A DNA stretch of 55,675 bases. Origin: Bacteroidales bacterium (lineage in GTDB: Bacteria; Bacteroidota; Bacteroidia; Bacteroidales; F082). The translations under genes and the position numbers were made by a program. Where the stretch lies: NCBI GenBank assembly GCA_024400295.1, contig JAKSNA010000018.1, positions 1 through 55,675 of the forward strand, given 5' to 3'. Of the stretch, positions 34,614 to 43,658 are shown piece by piece (position 1 is the first letter of the stretch; each line of letters starts with the position of its first letter). The notes beneath the pieces are model-generated. The model did not search any database. It was not told the DNA's origin and saw only the letters and a program-made list of their open reading frames with translations.

Positions 34614-35930
34614 ATGAATTGGAAATCATTACTTTCAGCGCAGCGTGACGCTCGGGCGCAGAGTGTCGCCGACATCCGCAACGAGTTCCAGCGCGACTAC
34701 GACAGGATTATTTTCTCGAACGTGTTCCGCCGCTTGCAGAACAAGACGCAGGTCTTCCCTCTCCCCGGAAGCCAGATGGTGCACAACCGGTTGACACACA
34801 GTCTCGAAGTGGCCAGTGTCGGGCGTTCCATAGCGCGTAAGGTTTCCAAACAACTCGCCGAGAGATTCGGCAACAGCATCCTGAACGACATTTACGACAT
34901 CGACACAATCGTCACCACCGCATGCCTCGCCCACGACCTCGGCAACCCGCCGTTCGGACATTCCGGCGAGGAGACGATAAGCAGCTACTTCAAACACGGA
35001 GAAGGCAAGTCGCTCGAAAGCTTAATCCCTGAATATCAATGGACTGACCTCATCTCCTTCGAGGGAAACGCGAATGCTTTCCGCCAGCTGACACATCAGT
35101 TCAGAGGCCGTCGCGAAGGCGGACTTTCGCTCACATACGCATCGTTGGCGACATTGATAAAGTATCCGTACCCGTCGTCCGGCAAAGGCGACCGCAAGAA
35201 ATACAACGTCTTCAACTCTGAAATCGCGATGTTCGAGAAGGTGATGAACGGCTGCGGCATCCCGCGTCTCGACGAGAAAATGCCCGTCTATGCCCGACAT
35301 CCGCTTTCGTACATGATGGAGGCCGCCGACGACATCTGTTACCTCATCTTGGACATGGAAGACGCCCACAAACGCGGCATAATCCAAACAAAATCAATAG
35401 AAGAGCATTTCATAGCCTTCATGAATGAAGACACCGACAAGTGGTTCTTTGAGAGAAAGGAACAGGTCTATAAGACCGTCACCGACGCCAACGAGCGCAT
35501 GGCGTTCCTGAGGGCGACCGTCATCAACAAACTGGTCGATTGCGTGTCTAAAGTCTTCATTGACCATTACGATGAAATAATGGAAGGAACGTTCAGCAAG
35601 AGCCTGATCTCACATCTTCCGGAGTACGAAAACAACGCCTTGGAGAATTGCAGAAACTTCTCAATTTCAAATATTTACAAGCATCCGTCTGTAGTGAAGA
35701 TTGAAGTTACCGGTTTCAACATCATCGGCAATCTGCTGAACGAATTTGTCCAGGCCATGCTCCATCAGGAGAGCGCGTACAGCAGGAAACTTCTCTCCTT
35801 GATACCGGAGCAGTTCATGACCGACAAGACCGATCTGTACTCAAAGATCCAGGTCGTCTTGGACTACATCTCGAACATGACCGACCTGTACGCGGTGCAG
35901 TTGTACAAGGATTTGAGGGGGATAGAGTGA
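34614..35930 (+). CDS. dgt: Deoxyguanosinetriphosphate triphosphohydrolase (dGTPase)
   Basis: 438 residues from ATG 34614; the TTG three codons earlier is less likely. HD-domain motifs: RLTHSLEVASVGR, the HD pair in CLAHDLGNPPFGHSGEE, and a later SYMMEAADDICYLILDMEDA. It hydrolyses dGTP, or other dNTPs, to the nucleoside and triphosphate; family members limit dNTP pools and some restrict phage. It follows tsaD on the same strand, separated only by repeats, with no recognisable TAnnTTTG promoter, so expression may depend on read-through or on the repeat itself. It is convergent with dinD. Confidence 0.93.
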   Translation: MNWKSLLSAQRDARAQSVADIRNEFQRDYDRIIFSNVFRRLQNKTQVFPLPGSQMVHNRLTHSLEVASVGRSIARKVSKQLAERFGNSILNDIYDIDTIVTTACLAHDLGNPPFGHSGEETISSYFKHGEGKSLESLIPEYQWTDLISFEGNANAFRQLTHQFRGRREGGLSLTYASLATLIKYPYPSSGKGDRKKYNVFNSEIAMFEKVMNGCGIPRLDEKMPVYARHPLSYMMEAADDICYLILDMEDAHKRGIIQTKSIEEHFIAFMNEDTDKWFFERKEQVYKTVTDANERMAFLRATVINKLVDCVSKVFIDHYDEIMEGTFSKSLISHLPEYENNALENCRNFSISNIYKHPSVVKIEVTGFNIIGNLLNEFVQAMLHQESAYSRKLLSLIPEQFMTDKTDLYSKIQVVLDYISNMTDLYAVQLYKDLRGIE

Positions 35931-35940
35931 AGATTTCTCC

Positions 35941-35977
35941 AATTCTTTCCGATATTTTAAAGATTGGAAAGAATTTT
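35941..35977. terminator. Weak bidirectional terminator between dgt and dinD
   Basis: AATTCTTTCC (35941-35950) and GGAAAGAATT (35966-35975) form a perfect 10-bp stem. TTTT follows on the plus strand. The 3' arm lies within the dinD coding end. Confidence 0.6.
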
Positions 35978-36808
35978 ATCAGATTCATCACCTTTCAGGG
36001 CTTTCTTTTCGTCGCTTTTCAAACGGCGTTCAACCTTTTTCACATCCTCCGCAGGAGGAAGATTTTCAGGTACGATTCCCCTTTCTATCAGCATTTTCCT
36101 AACAGCAAGATTGTTATCGACATGTTCCTTTTCAATGCTTTGCTCGCCCGACAAATCCTTGGCCTGAACATTGACGCTTGTCATTTCGGCTGCAAAATCC
36201 TTTGCCTTAATGCTGATTGTCGGCAGAAAATCGGCTATGGGACGGCTATTCGGCACACCCATTTTTCTTTTCAACTGCTGCGTAGTCAGATGGAACAAGG
36301 CTTGGTCGCCTTTCGAGCGGATAATGGCGAACCCCTGGTCGTTCACACCCCTTTCATAAAGCACACCCGAAAGTTTCTTTTCCGTTTCCTGCAATTTGGC
36401 ACGCGCTTTCACACGCTCCGCTTCCAATAGTCTTTGTTCCACAAGCTCAGCGCGGCGCGTCTGCACGGCAAAATAAGTCTGTGCAAATGCGATTTGCGGT
36501 TTCCGAGGGTCTCCGTTTTGTGCAACAAGATAGCAAGCGTAACGAGTCAGAAGGATGTCATCTATCTCTTTTTCAGCTCCTTTCGGCATTGGTATCGTTT
36601 TGCTGACGTCAGCAAAATGATCCGATACTTTATTGCCAGCATTCCGGCATGATTCTTTTGCTTTGTCAACCGCATTCATAAAATTACGCCATTGCGAGTA
36701 TCCCAAAATCGGATACAATTCTCTTGCGCTCCAACATTCCACGCCTTCCACCTCGGCCGCAGCCTGCTCAAACTGCTCAAACAACTGTTTTACTTCTTCT
36801 GCTTTCAT
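35957..36808 (-). CDS. dinD: DinD-like DNA-damage-inducible protein (BRO-N type)
   Basis: 283 residues. The N-terminal part (about 20-130) is a BRO-N-like DNA-binding region: [25 protein letters not shown], then [40 protein letters not shown] charged helical segment follows, and the C terminus ([28 protein letters not shown]...) is typical of DinD. Escherichia coli DinD is LexA-regulated and can antagonise RecA filaments. Here it lies at the 3' end of a same-strand defence cluster. No LexA box was identified upstream. Confidence 0.88.
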   Translation of the reverse strand: MKAEEVKQLFEQFEQAAAEVEGVECWSARELYPILGYSQWRNFMNAVDKAKESCRNAGNKVSDHFADVSKTIPMPKGAEKEIDDILLTRYACYLVAQNGDPRKPQIAFAQTYFAVQTRRAELVEQRLLEAERVKARAKLQETEKKLSGVLYERGVNDQGFAIIRSKGDQALFHLTTQQLKRKMGVPNSRPIADFLPTISIKAKDFAAEMTSVNVQAKDLSGEQSIEKEHVDNNLAVRKMLIERGIVPENLPPAEDVKKVERRLKSDEKKALKGDESDKILSNL

Positions 36809-36959
36809 TTTTATTATATTGTCTTGATTTACATTTCTTCTTTTGTAATGGCCAGATCTGTCATAGATTTATTATAAGCATTATAACTGTAGCCAATACT
36901 TCTTGCGTCCTAATCAATAATTATTAGTAACCGCGTCATTTTCAAAATTCACAGATAAT

Positions 36960-38090
36960 TTAATCTGTAATATTTTCAACAAAATCTTCATATTCTATAT
37001 CACCAATTTTGTTATCGTTTTCAATATATTCAAATTCGAAATCTGGTTCTATTTTTATAGTCGCATCATCTTCAATAGGTTCAATTTCAGACAATAGTTT
37101 CCAATGGACATCTATTTTATCTGTCTGAGAAGGCTTAGGTGAATGAAAATACAATTTTTTACTTATAGTCTCTCCTGGTCTAATCACGTCAAATAGCATT
37201 GAAATATAACCTTCTTTATAATAAAAATTGGATGCAAATGGTTCAATAAAGGACATACTCATCTTTTGATTAGTTTTGTCTAATTCAACATTAGGAGAAA
37301 AATTAACCTCAAGTGTGCATTTATTGAATGGCATATTTCCATCATTTTCAATAACAATTGTTATTGGACAATATGAGTGGTTGATTGTTCCTTTAATCAA
37401 TTTAAGATTTGATACAGGCATTACTTTTGTGGATGCACATAATGATTCCACCATCTTCGGCCAATTTCCTAAAACCGCTGAAATTGCGACATTGGGAGCA
37501 TCCGTATTATCCCTCTGTTTTTGTATAGTTCTGTAACGCTTTCGTATATATTCTGTTTTTTTAAATTTAGGGTGAAACAGATTATCATGCTCGCCACTAA
37601 GAAAATTCACTTTTAATGAATAGTTAGTGTTGATATTATGAGAAGATTCATACCAGTTTTTAACATTGGGATATTTATCAAGAAGCATCTCTATGTCTTG
37701 CCAACAATAAAGATTTACAGAAAACAGACCCTGCTTTCGACGTTCACAATCAATATTTAGAACAAAGCTTTGAAGTTTTGCATCGGCATCTGCCGTCGTG
37801 GCAATAATGTAATGCTCGAGTTTAGGACTAAAACCTTCTGCTTTATTAGTTTCATCATTTATAATCTGCTCTGTTATTGCTCCATCATCAGCAACACATT
37901 TACACTGAACCCCAGAGCATTCAAAACTACCATTATCATGACCGCAAATATCAACGCCATGCTGTGCCTGTCCTTGACGACCATATCGTTGAGCATGTTT
38001 ATCATTCCATTCTGCTTGCCAAAGTCTTAAACATAGATCTTCAAAATCCTGCCAATTTGCTGGCTTTTTTAATTGTTTTCTTGCTTCCAT
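36960..38090 (-). CDS. Putative PD-(D/E)xK nuclease with C-terminal beta-rich domain
   Basis: 376 residues; I do not recognise the full-length family. The N-terminal domain (about 1-150) looks like an Mrr/Cap4-type restriction nuclease: WQDFEDLCLRLW, GRQGQAQHGVDICGHD and GVQCKC, giving candidate catalytic residues E17, D47, Q62 and K64, followed by an Ile-rich core (HYIIATTADAD) and YCWQDIEMLLDKYP. The C-terminal half (about 205-345) is predicted all-beta and Ig-like (ITIVIENDGNMPFNKCTLEVNF..., IRPGETISKKLYFHS), ending in a very acidic tail. It is flanked by DinD and a restriction-modification enzyme, so an antiphage role is likely but inferred. Confidence 0.6.
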   Translation of the reverse strand: MEARKQLKKPANWQDFEDLCLRLWQAEWNDKHAQRYGRQGQAQHGVDICGHDNGSFECSGVQCKCVADDGAITEQIINDETNKAEGFSPKLEHYIIATTADADAKLQSFVLNIDCERRKQGLFSVNLYCWQDIEMLLDKYPNVKNWYESSHNINTNYSLKVNFLSGEHDNLFHPKFKKTEYIRKRYRTIQKQRDNTDAPNVAISAVLGNWPKMVESLCASTKVMPVSNLKLIKGTINHSYCPITIVIENDGNMPFNKCTLEVNFSPNVELDKTNQKMSMSFIEPFASNFYYKEGYISMLFDVIRPGETISKKLYFHSPKPSQTDKIDVHWKLLSEIEPIEDDATIKIEPDFEFEYIENDNKIGDIEYEDFVENITD

Positions 38091-38208
38091 ATATTACATT
38101 CAATTTTCTATAAATATGTCCTTTCCTTGCTTAAAAATCAACTTACTTCTTTCCCTCTCGCCATCCCTATTATCAATCACCGCATTAGCAATTTCAAAGA
38201 AAACGATT

Positions 38209-41200
38209 TTATCTCATCCACTTCTCCAACACCATCTTCTTTCTCTCAGCGCAGCTGTCCATTACAGCCTTTGCTTCGGCAACGGCGGCTTCGAAGGTTT
38301 CTATCTGTTTCACTATCTTTTGTTGCTCTTCAATTGGTGGAACAGGAATCTCGTATTCAAGGATGCTGTTTTTATCACCTCTTGGCATTTTCATTCCTTT
38401 TGCGCCCAACATCATGTGTTCAAAGAAAGAATCTTGTGCAAGCGCATAATACACAAAGTGTGCATCATATTTTTCTTTGTCTTTCACCCTGAAAACCAGC
38501 ACATCAGGCGAACAGCCACCCGTTCTGTTGGCAAACCATATCTTTTTCAGATAAGGACGGATATTCGACACCAAAATGTCGTTTTCCAGGTATTCGATAA
38601 CACTATCAACATTGGGTTCTCCGTTATAAGCCCGAACACCTTCGCAATTCTGCAACATATTGTCTGTACTGATGTATTCATTTGTTTCAACGTCGGAAAA
38701 TGAGATACGCCTTGTTGAATATGGTGCAATTTGTTTCAATGTCTCTTTGTCTCCTTTCGCATTTTTCACCAACATTCCAATCTCATTTTTGCTTTCTTCA
38801 ATCCATTTTTGTGCATTGGCATACTCTTCATCTATCTTTTCACATTCGGAAACGATTTGCTGCTGAATGACTATGTTTTCAGGAACTGGAATTTGTCGTT
38901 CTTTCAGATATTTAAAATGCCTTTCGTATTTGCCGGAATTTTCAATCTCAACATTTTGTAGAAAATAATACAAATACTTTGTTAGCACTTTTTCCTGATT
39001 AGTTTTTAATAACTGAGTGCCATCTGCACCACGGACAAATGGAAAGTCCACATACTTCAAAGTGCAACTATGATCTCCAAAAACAATCAATGGCAAATCG
39101 GTTATTGCATTTTCATTATCTGTATATCCCGAAATAAAGTTTTCAGTTTCTTGTGTAATTACAGGATATTTTCCTTCCTCTTTTATTTCATTCTTCTCTA
39201 TTTTGGTTGTATTCCCATCAATAGACATCAATAGATTTCTTACCGTTTCCAATGGAAATATGCTCGTTATATCTATTTTTTTCTCAACCGCCACTTTCAT
39301 CTGCAAATCAAATGAAGGCCGTGTAAAACTGAGCAGGTCGGCTGTATGGGCATAGTTGACGTATTTGCCTAACTCCTCATTTGTGAATTGTTCACCATCA
39401 AAAGCCTTGCGGACAAACCAAGCCAACTTGCTTTCATCGTTTCGTTTGCTTGGGCTGCTCAAAAGTCCTTCCGTTTCCTTTATGCCTTCATCACCACGAC
39501 GGTGGCTGAAATCGTAGCCAAGGAATTTCTTCTGCTCATTGATTTCGGTCGGTGCGGTTATCAATAAAGTCTGCTCCTTATAGGTCAGCGCAAAATACAG
39601 AAGTTTCTGATATTCAATTTCTCTAACAAACGAATAAAAACCGTTATTCAAATCCGCCTTTTGTGCTACAGATGTCTTTTCGTTTTTCTTTAATGCAACT
39701 CCTGCACACTCTTTCTTCTCGGTTTCGGCAATTTTTCCCAACGCTTTCTTCACATCGTTAATGTCAAGAAACACTTTTTCGTATTCTTTGAAATAGGCGG
39801 CAAAAGTGTTTTCAAACAAAGTCTCTTCCTTACGAATAAAGCGATTGTAGTCTGCTTGCTCAACATTTATGGTCCGCAGATAATTTTCAAAAATATCTTT
39901 GTCGTCCCAATCGGTCAGTTCTTCATTATTCAGAATGGCCGCAACGCTGTCTTTGAGCATTTGAGCCTTTTGCGGCGGGAAATCGACATGCTCCAAGAAC
40001 AAGATAATGGTCGAGGTGTTGGTTTCGCCAAAAGTTTTTCCAGCAAATGAAGCGATGGCGCGGACATGGAAATGCTGCAAAATGATTTCCCTTGTTTTGA
40101 TGCTTGCATTGTCGGTGCCATTCAAAATGGACGACGGCATGACGATTCCTGCAACGCCTTTAGGTTTCAGCAGGTGATGCATTCGCTCGATAAAGACATT
40201 TTGAATATCCTTGCAAGTAAACGACATCAGTTTTATGGTCTCGTATGCATTCTGCACCTTGCGGCTTTCGTGACCCTTAAAAGCACCCACGCTATAAGGC
40301 GGGTTGGCTACTAAAACATCAAATGAATTCAGCCCACCCTGATAGAAATTCTCATCATGTTCCAAACCGTCGGCCGCCATAATGTTTGCATCGTTGGCGC
40401 CATTCAACAGCATAGCGACCTTACTCACTCGCGCCAGACGGTTGTCCTTATCAACGCCAAAGAAAGATTTCGAAATGGCCTTATCGGTTATTACAGGCGT
40501 TTCCTTGCCGTTATTGTAAAAATCGGATATGGCGGAAATACCTTCTGTAAGGAAATGGCCGGAACCACAGGCGAAATCAACGACGCGGGGAACCGTGAGT
40601 TTGTTTTCATCCAAAAACCTTTCAATCGGAAGCGAGTTCCAAACGAAACGTGTAATGGGAATTGGGGTGAAAAACTGTCCGGCTTCCTGCTTGAAACCTT
40701 GGTTCAAAAGGTTTTCAAACAAATCGCCCAACACCTGTTCCTTGCTTGTGTAGGCCATTCTGTAATTTTGGAACAATTCCACAACTTCAACCAACACTTT
40801 GCCGTTCTGCAAAAACAACTTTTCGTTGTAAACCTCCCGAAAGGCAAACACCTGACACGACAGCATTTTGGTTTTCTGGAATTTATCAACCAACTCCTTT
40901 TCAAGTTCGTTGCGTCGTTTGCCTGTGAACTGGTCGAGCGTTTTTCGGATATAATCGTTTTCCAGATAGAAGACATCTTCCTTCAGAAAATCTTTCATGC
41001 CGATTTGGAACAAGCCCAACAGCCTTTCATACAGCTTATAATAATTATCGCTTCCGTCAACATATTGGAAATACATAATATCATCGGGGTCATTGTGCAT
41101 TTCCTCGTCAACAAACTTGCAGATGAACAAGGAAAGCAACTTGTTGAAAGCGTTTTCCTTATCGCTTATGCTGTTATGACGGAGTATTTCACGGAAAGCA

Positions 41201-41976
41201 TCGGTAATGCCGTCTTCTTTCCTGAAGGGTTTCAGCTTGCTGGATTTAATAGGTAGGTTGCCGATTTTGTATGCAGTGGCATCATTGCCGAAAATGATAT
41301 TGTTGTCATAGACTTTTTTGGAATAGGTCTCATCCCAAACGATAAAAGCATCTTGAGCCGTCGAAGCATTCTTGAAAATCAACACGGAACTGTCTTCCCT
41401 TGCCAAGGCTTCCACATTCTCATCGTCATAGCTGCGGACAACTTCTTCCTGAAAGGTTATTTCATCCTTATCATCGTCATAATCCGAAGCATAAAGTTGA
41501 AGCCATTTTGCAGAACGAGCCTGTGTCCAATACGAAAACAACTGCTTGCCGTCAGGGTCTTCAAACATTTCTTTTCGGGCATCTTTGTAATCTTTACCTG
41601 CACGTTTACATTCAATAATCAAATACGCCTGATGAGGATCCCCATTCTCGTCTTTATCATAGACTGTAATGTCGGCGCGTCCACCTGTTCCTGTGTGACC
41701 GACTGTCCAGCTCTTTTCAAGAAAAATTGTTTGCGGTTCATAGCCTTTTTCCAACAGACGGCAGACACATTCAAGCACCACAAAATTTTCAGGCTGACTG
41801 AAATTCGTAGTCGTATTTGCTCCCGTGTCTAAATTTGAAGGATAGACGATTTTCTCTTCCGAGAAATTCACCTGAATATCGCAACCATGATTGGAAAAAT
41901 GTTTCAAGAACAAAGCCCCCGATTTAACAAAACCGAGTTTATCAAGAACCTTATGAAGATTATCCTTTGTAATCAT
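38209..41976 (-). CDS. Single-chain restriction-modification enzyme with two specificity domains
   Basis: 1255 residues. The N-terminal nuclease shows GRADITVYDKD and YLIIECKRAG (D102, E122, K124, a PD-(D/E)xK set). A helical linker leads to an N6-adenine methyltransferase with motif I VVDFACGSGHFL (about 466-476) and motif IV NPPY (about 558-561). From about residue 880 come two HsdS-like target-recognition domains separated by helices (VPENIVIQQQIVSECEKIDEEY..., VPPIEEQQKIVKQIETFEAAVAEA). This is the type I-derived, type IIG-like layout of R, M and S in one chain. No helicase motor is present, so it should cut near its bipartite site. No separate subunit genes flank it. Confidence 0.9.
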   Translation of the reverse strand: MITKDNLHKVLDKLGFVKSGALFLKHFSNHGCDIQVNFSEEKIVYPSNLDTGANTTTNFSQPENFVVLECVCRLLEKGYEPQTIFLEKSWTVGHTGTGGRADITVYDKDENGDPHQAYLIIECKRAGKDYKDARKEMFEDPDGKQLFSYWTQARSAKWLQLYASDYDDDKDEITFQEEVVRSYDDENVEALAREDSSVLIFKNASTAQDAFIVWDETYSKKVYDNNIIFGNDATAYKIGNLPIKSSKLKPFRKEDGITDAFREILRHNSISDKENAFNKLLSLFICKFVDEEMHNDPDDIMYFQYVDGSDNYYKLYERLLGLFQIGMKDFLKEDVFYLENDYIRKTLDQFTGKRRNELEKELVDKFQKTKMLSCQVFAFREVYNEKLFLQNGKVLVEVVELFQNYRMAYTSKEQVLGDLFENLLNQGFKQEAGQFFTPIPITRFVWNSLPIERFLDENKLTVPRVVDFACGSGHFLTEGISAISDFYNNGKETPVITDKAISKSFFGVDKDNRLARVSKVAMLLNGANDANIMAADGLEHDENFYQGGLNSFDVLVANPPYSVGAFKGHESRKVQNAYETIKLMSFTCKDIQNVFIERMHHLLKPKGVAGIVMPSSILNGTDNASIKTREIILQHFHVRAIASFAGKTFGETNTSTIILFLEHVDFPPQKAQMLKDSVAAILNNEELTDWDDKDIFENYLRTINVEQADYNRFIRKEETLFENTFAAYFKEYEKVFLDINDVKKALGKIAETEKKECAGVALKKNEKTSVAQKADLNNGFYSFVREIEYQKLLYFALTYKEQTLLITAPTEINEQKKFLGYDFSHRRGDEGIKETEGLLSSPSKRNDESKLAWFVRKAFDGEQFTNEELGKYVNYAHTADLLSFTRPSFDLQMKVAVEKKIDITSIFPLETVRNLLMSIDGNTTKIEKNEIKEEGKYPVITQETENFISGYTDNENAITDLPLIVFGDHSCTLKYVDFPFVRGADGTQLLKTNQEKVLTKYLYYFLQNVEIENSGKYERHFKYLKERQIPVPENIVIQQQIVSECEKIDEEYANAQKWIEESKNEIGMLVKNAKGDKETLKQIAPYSTRRISFSDVETNEYISTDNMLQNCEGVRAYNGEPNVDSVIEYLENDILVSNIRPYLKKIWFANRTGGCSPDVLVFRVKDKEKYDAHFVYYALAQDSFFEHMMLGAKGMKMPRGDKNSILEYEIPVPPIEEQQKIVKQIETFEAAVAEAKAVMDSCAERKKMVLEKWMR

Positions 41977-42160
41977 ACTATCTTTACCTGTTGCCGGAAT
42001 AAAACCTGCTTAAAATTTTTGATTATTTTCGTTTAAAAAGTTGCGTATATCATTGATTACAAGTACTTTTTTTAGTGCATAAAACCAAACGACCACCATT
42101 CTTCAACATGCGCAACCTGGCTGCAAATTTCGCAAAAATTCCTGACATCTGTATAAAAAT

Positions 42161-42191
42161 CTCGAAAAATATTGTCGAGCAACACAGTTTG
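42161..42191 (-). terminator. Possible weak terminator of the toxin-antitoxin operon
   Basis: On the minus strand CTCGA (42179-42175) and TCGAG (42165-42161) form a 5-bp stem followed by ATTTTTAT. It is about 30 bases after the antitoxin stop. The rest of 41977-42209 has no recognised gene. Confidence 0.4.
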
Positions 42192-42209
42192 TTCACCCGA
42201 CGATTCTCA

Positions 42210-43220
42210 CTATATGGCTTTAAGTTGGAACGCCTTTTCAAAAGGTATTATCCCGTGTTTTTCAAAACAGTCTTTCCATGCGTTTTCCTCGTGGCTCAAC
42301 CTTGTCATCTCACGTGCCGTGCATGATTTGAAACGCTCACACACCATCTGCATGATTGCAAGTTCTTTCTCCGAAAAAACACCTCGGTCGCATTTTGATG
42401 TTGTGCCAAGCACACAACCTTCAAAGTCACCGGCGACCTTCGGCTCATGGCTTATCTCGTCAAACTCACTATACACCTTCTCCCATTTTTCCGGCACAGG
42501 GCCGTAGTCAATCGCCCTGTACGACAATCCTGTAAGTGACGAACCTGTTTCCCTATATTTCACAAAATCAATATAAAACAGCATTTTATTCATCTTTGTG
42601 TAAAAGATTTCACCTACATGTCCGATGACAAAAAGCATCACATTTTTCAGACGTTCCAACGACAGCTGGCCGAAACCATTATCGATGTTTCTGCCTGAAA
42701 CGAACAAGCGTTGCGTCTCGTACTGTTTAATGCGCAGCGTCTCGGCATCACTGATTGCGCATTCGACCTTGCCGGATATTCTCGAATATTCTTTTTCTGT
42801 CAGAAGATGCCTTGAACTTTCAAGCATATCCTTGAAAACCAAAGGGTTCATTATTGACCGTATCATCCTTCCATTTGAAACGCTCGGAATCTCCTCCTGT
42901 TCGTATCTGCGCCATTGATTCGCACCGAATCCGAGAATAAGCGACATCTTGGAAGAGCTGATTCCATATCGTTCGCGTACTTCCACAATCTCATCCGTGA
43001 AAGGAATGCCGTATTTCTGACAATACATATTATGAACCTGGGCGTACCACACACCGTCAGTCTCCGTGTCGGTGAACTGCTCGCCGGTGTCTTCACAACG
43101 ATAAAACGGAAACATCACGTGAAAATTCTCTTTGCGGAACTCAACGTCACGCCACTCCCATTCAAGCGACATCCTGCCGCCTGTTATCGGACTAACCAGT
43201 TTTTCCTTATCGTTAAGCAT
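42210..43220 (-). CDS. Panacea (DUF4065/SocA-like) antitoxin with MqsA-type N terminus
   Basis: 336 residues in three parts. Residues about 5-60 align with the MqsA-type zinc ribbon, but the expected CPxC and CxxC read SPITGG and CEDTG, so only one Cys of four remains. Residues about 72-118 form an Xre-like helix-turn-helix (IVEVRERYGISSSKMSLILGFGANQWRRYEQ). Residues about 195-325 are the Panacea/DUF4065 domain (FYTKMNKMLFYIDFVKYRETGSSLTGLSYRAIDYGPVP). Panacea domains neutralise many different toxins. It lies 14 bases after the MqsR-like toxin gene in a toxin-first operon. Confidence 0.8.
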   Translation of the reverse strand: MLNDKEKLVSPITGGRMSLEWEWRDVEFRKENFHVMFPFYRCEDTGEQFTDTETDGVWYAQVHNMYCQKYGIPFTDEIVEVRERYGISSSKMSLILGFGANQWRRYEQEEIPSVSNGRMIRSIMNPLVFKDMLESSRHLLTEKEYSRISGKVECAISDAETLRIKQYETQRLFVSGRNIDNGFGQLSLERLKNVMLFVIGHVGEIFYTKMNKMLFYIDFVKYRETGSSLTGLSYRAIDYGPVPEKWEKVYSEFDEISHEPKVAGDFEGCVLGTTSKCDRGVFSEKELAIMQMVCERFKSCTAREMTRLSHEENAWKDCFEKHGIIPFEKAFQLKAI

Positions 43221-43234
43221 AATATAACTCCTTT

Positions 43235-43582
43235 TTATTTTAATGGATGATTCATCGGATATTCCGCCTTATGAAAAGAAATGCAGATTGCCTTCAAGTT
43301 TGGTCTGCCCATTGTAATTTTAATGTAAACCTCCTGTCCGTCAACATCCTTGCCGAAAACCCACATTTCACCATAATTATTCAACAAATCCTGTATCGGG
43401 CCTTCCGAATAATCTTCAACCTGAATGGATTTGACAATTTCCAGCCGTTCAAATCTCGAGATGTTCAGATCGAGCAAAGCCTGATAATTCTTCTCACGTC
43501 CGTCCAAAAAGAAAACGCCAAAAACTTCAAGTTTGACCTTGAATTGGTTCAAGAAAAGCTCAACTTCATTGCGTGTCGCCAT
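43235..43582 (-). CDS. MqsR-like RNase toxin
   Basis: 115 residues from ATG 43582; a TTG seven codons earlier lies in the promoter. The sequence ATRNEVELFLNQFKVKLEVFGVFF...VEDYSEGPI...EMWVFGKDVDGQEVYIKITM...ICISFHKAEYP follows the MqsR/RelE-like fold, with the VYIKI and ISFHKAE strands that correspond to the C-terminal strands of MqsR. MqsR is a ribosome-independent mRNA interferase. The catalytic Lys/Tyr/Arg set could not be verified by eye. It is encoded directly upstream of the Panacea antitoxin. Confidence 0.75.
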   Translation of the reverse strand: MATRNEVELFLNQFKVKLEVFGVFFLDGREKNYQALLDLNISRFERLEIVKSIQVEDYSEGPIQDLLNNYGEMWVFGKDVDGQEVYIKITMGRPNLKAICISFHKAEYPMNHPLK

Positions 43583-43599
43583 ATCAAAATTTTCAGACT

Positions 43600-43608
43600 G
43601 CAAAGATA
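43600..43608 (-). promoter_or_regulatory. -7 element (TATCTTTGC) of the toxin-antitoxin operon
   Basis: Minus strand TATCTTTGCAGTCTG lies 18 bases before the toxin ATG. Confidence 0.65.
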
Positions 43609-43658
43609 CACATTTTTCTAATATTGATGTAATTTTTCAACCTTAAAGTTGAAAAAAA

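Noticed and set aside
40357..41256. 299-residue plus-strand ORF inside the restriction-modification gene
   Set aside because: It is antisense to a 1255-residue protein with clear motifs, and its translation shows no recognisable domain.
42050..42241. 63-residue minus-strand ORF between the antitoxin and R-M genes
   Set aside because: It overlaps the antitoxin end, has no promoter, and spans a weak terminator; I see no family.
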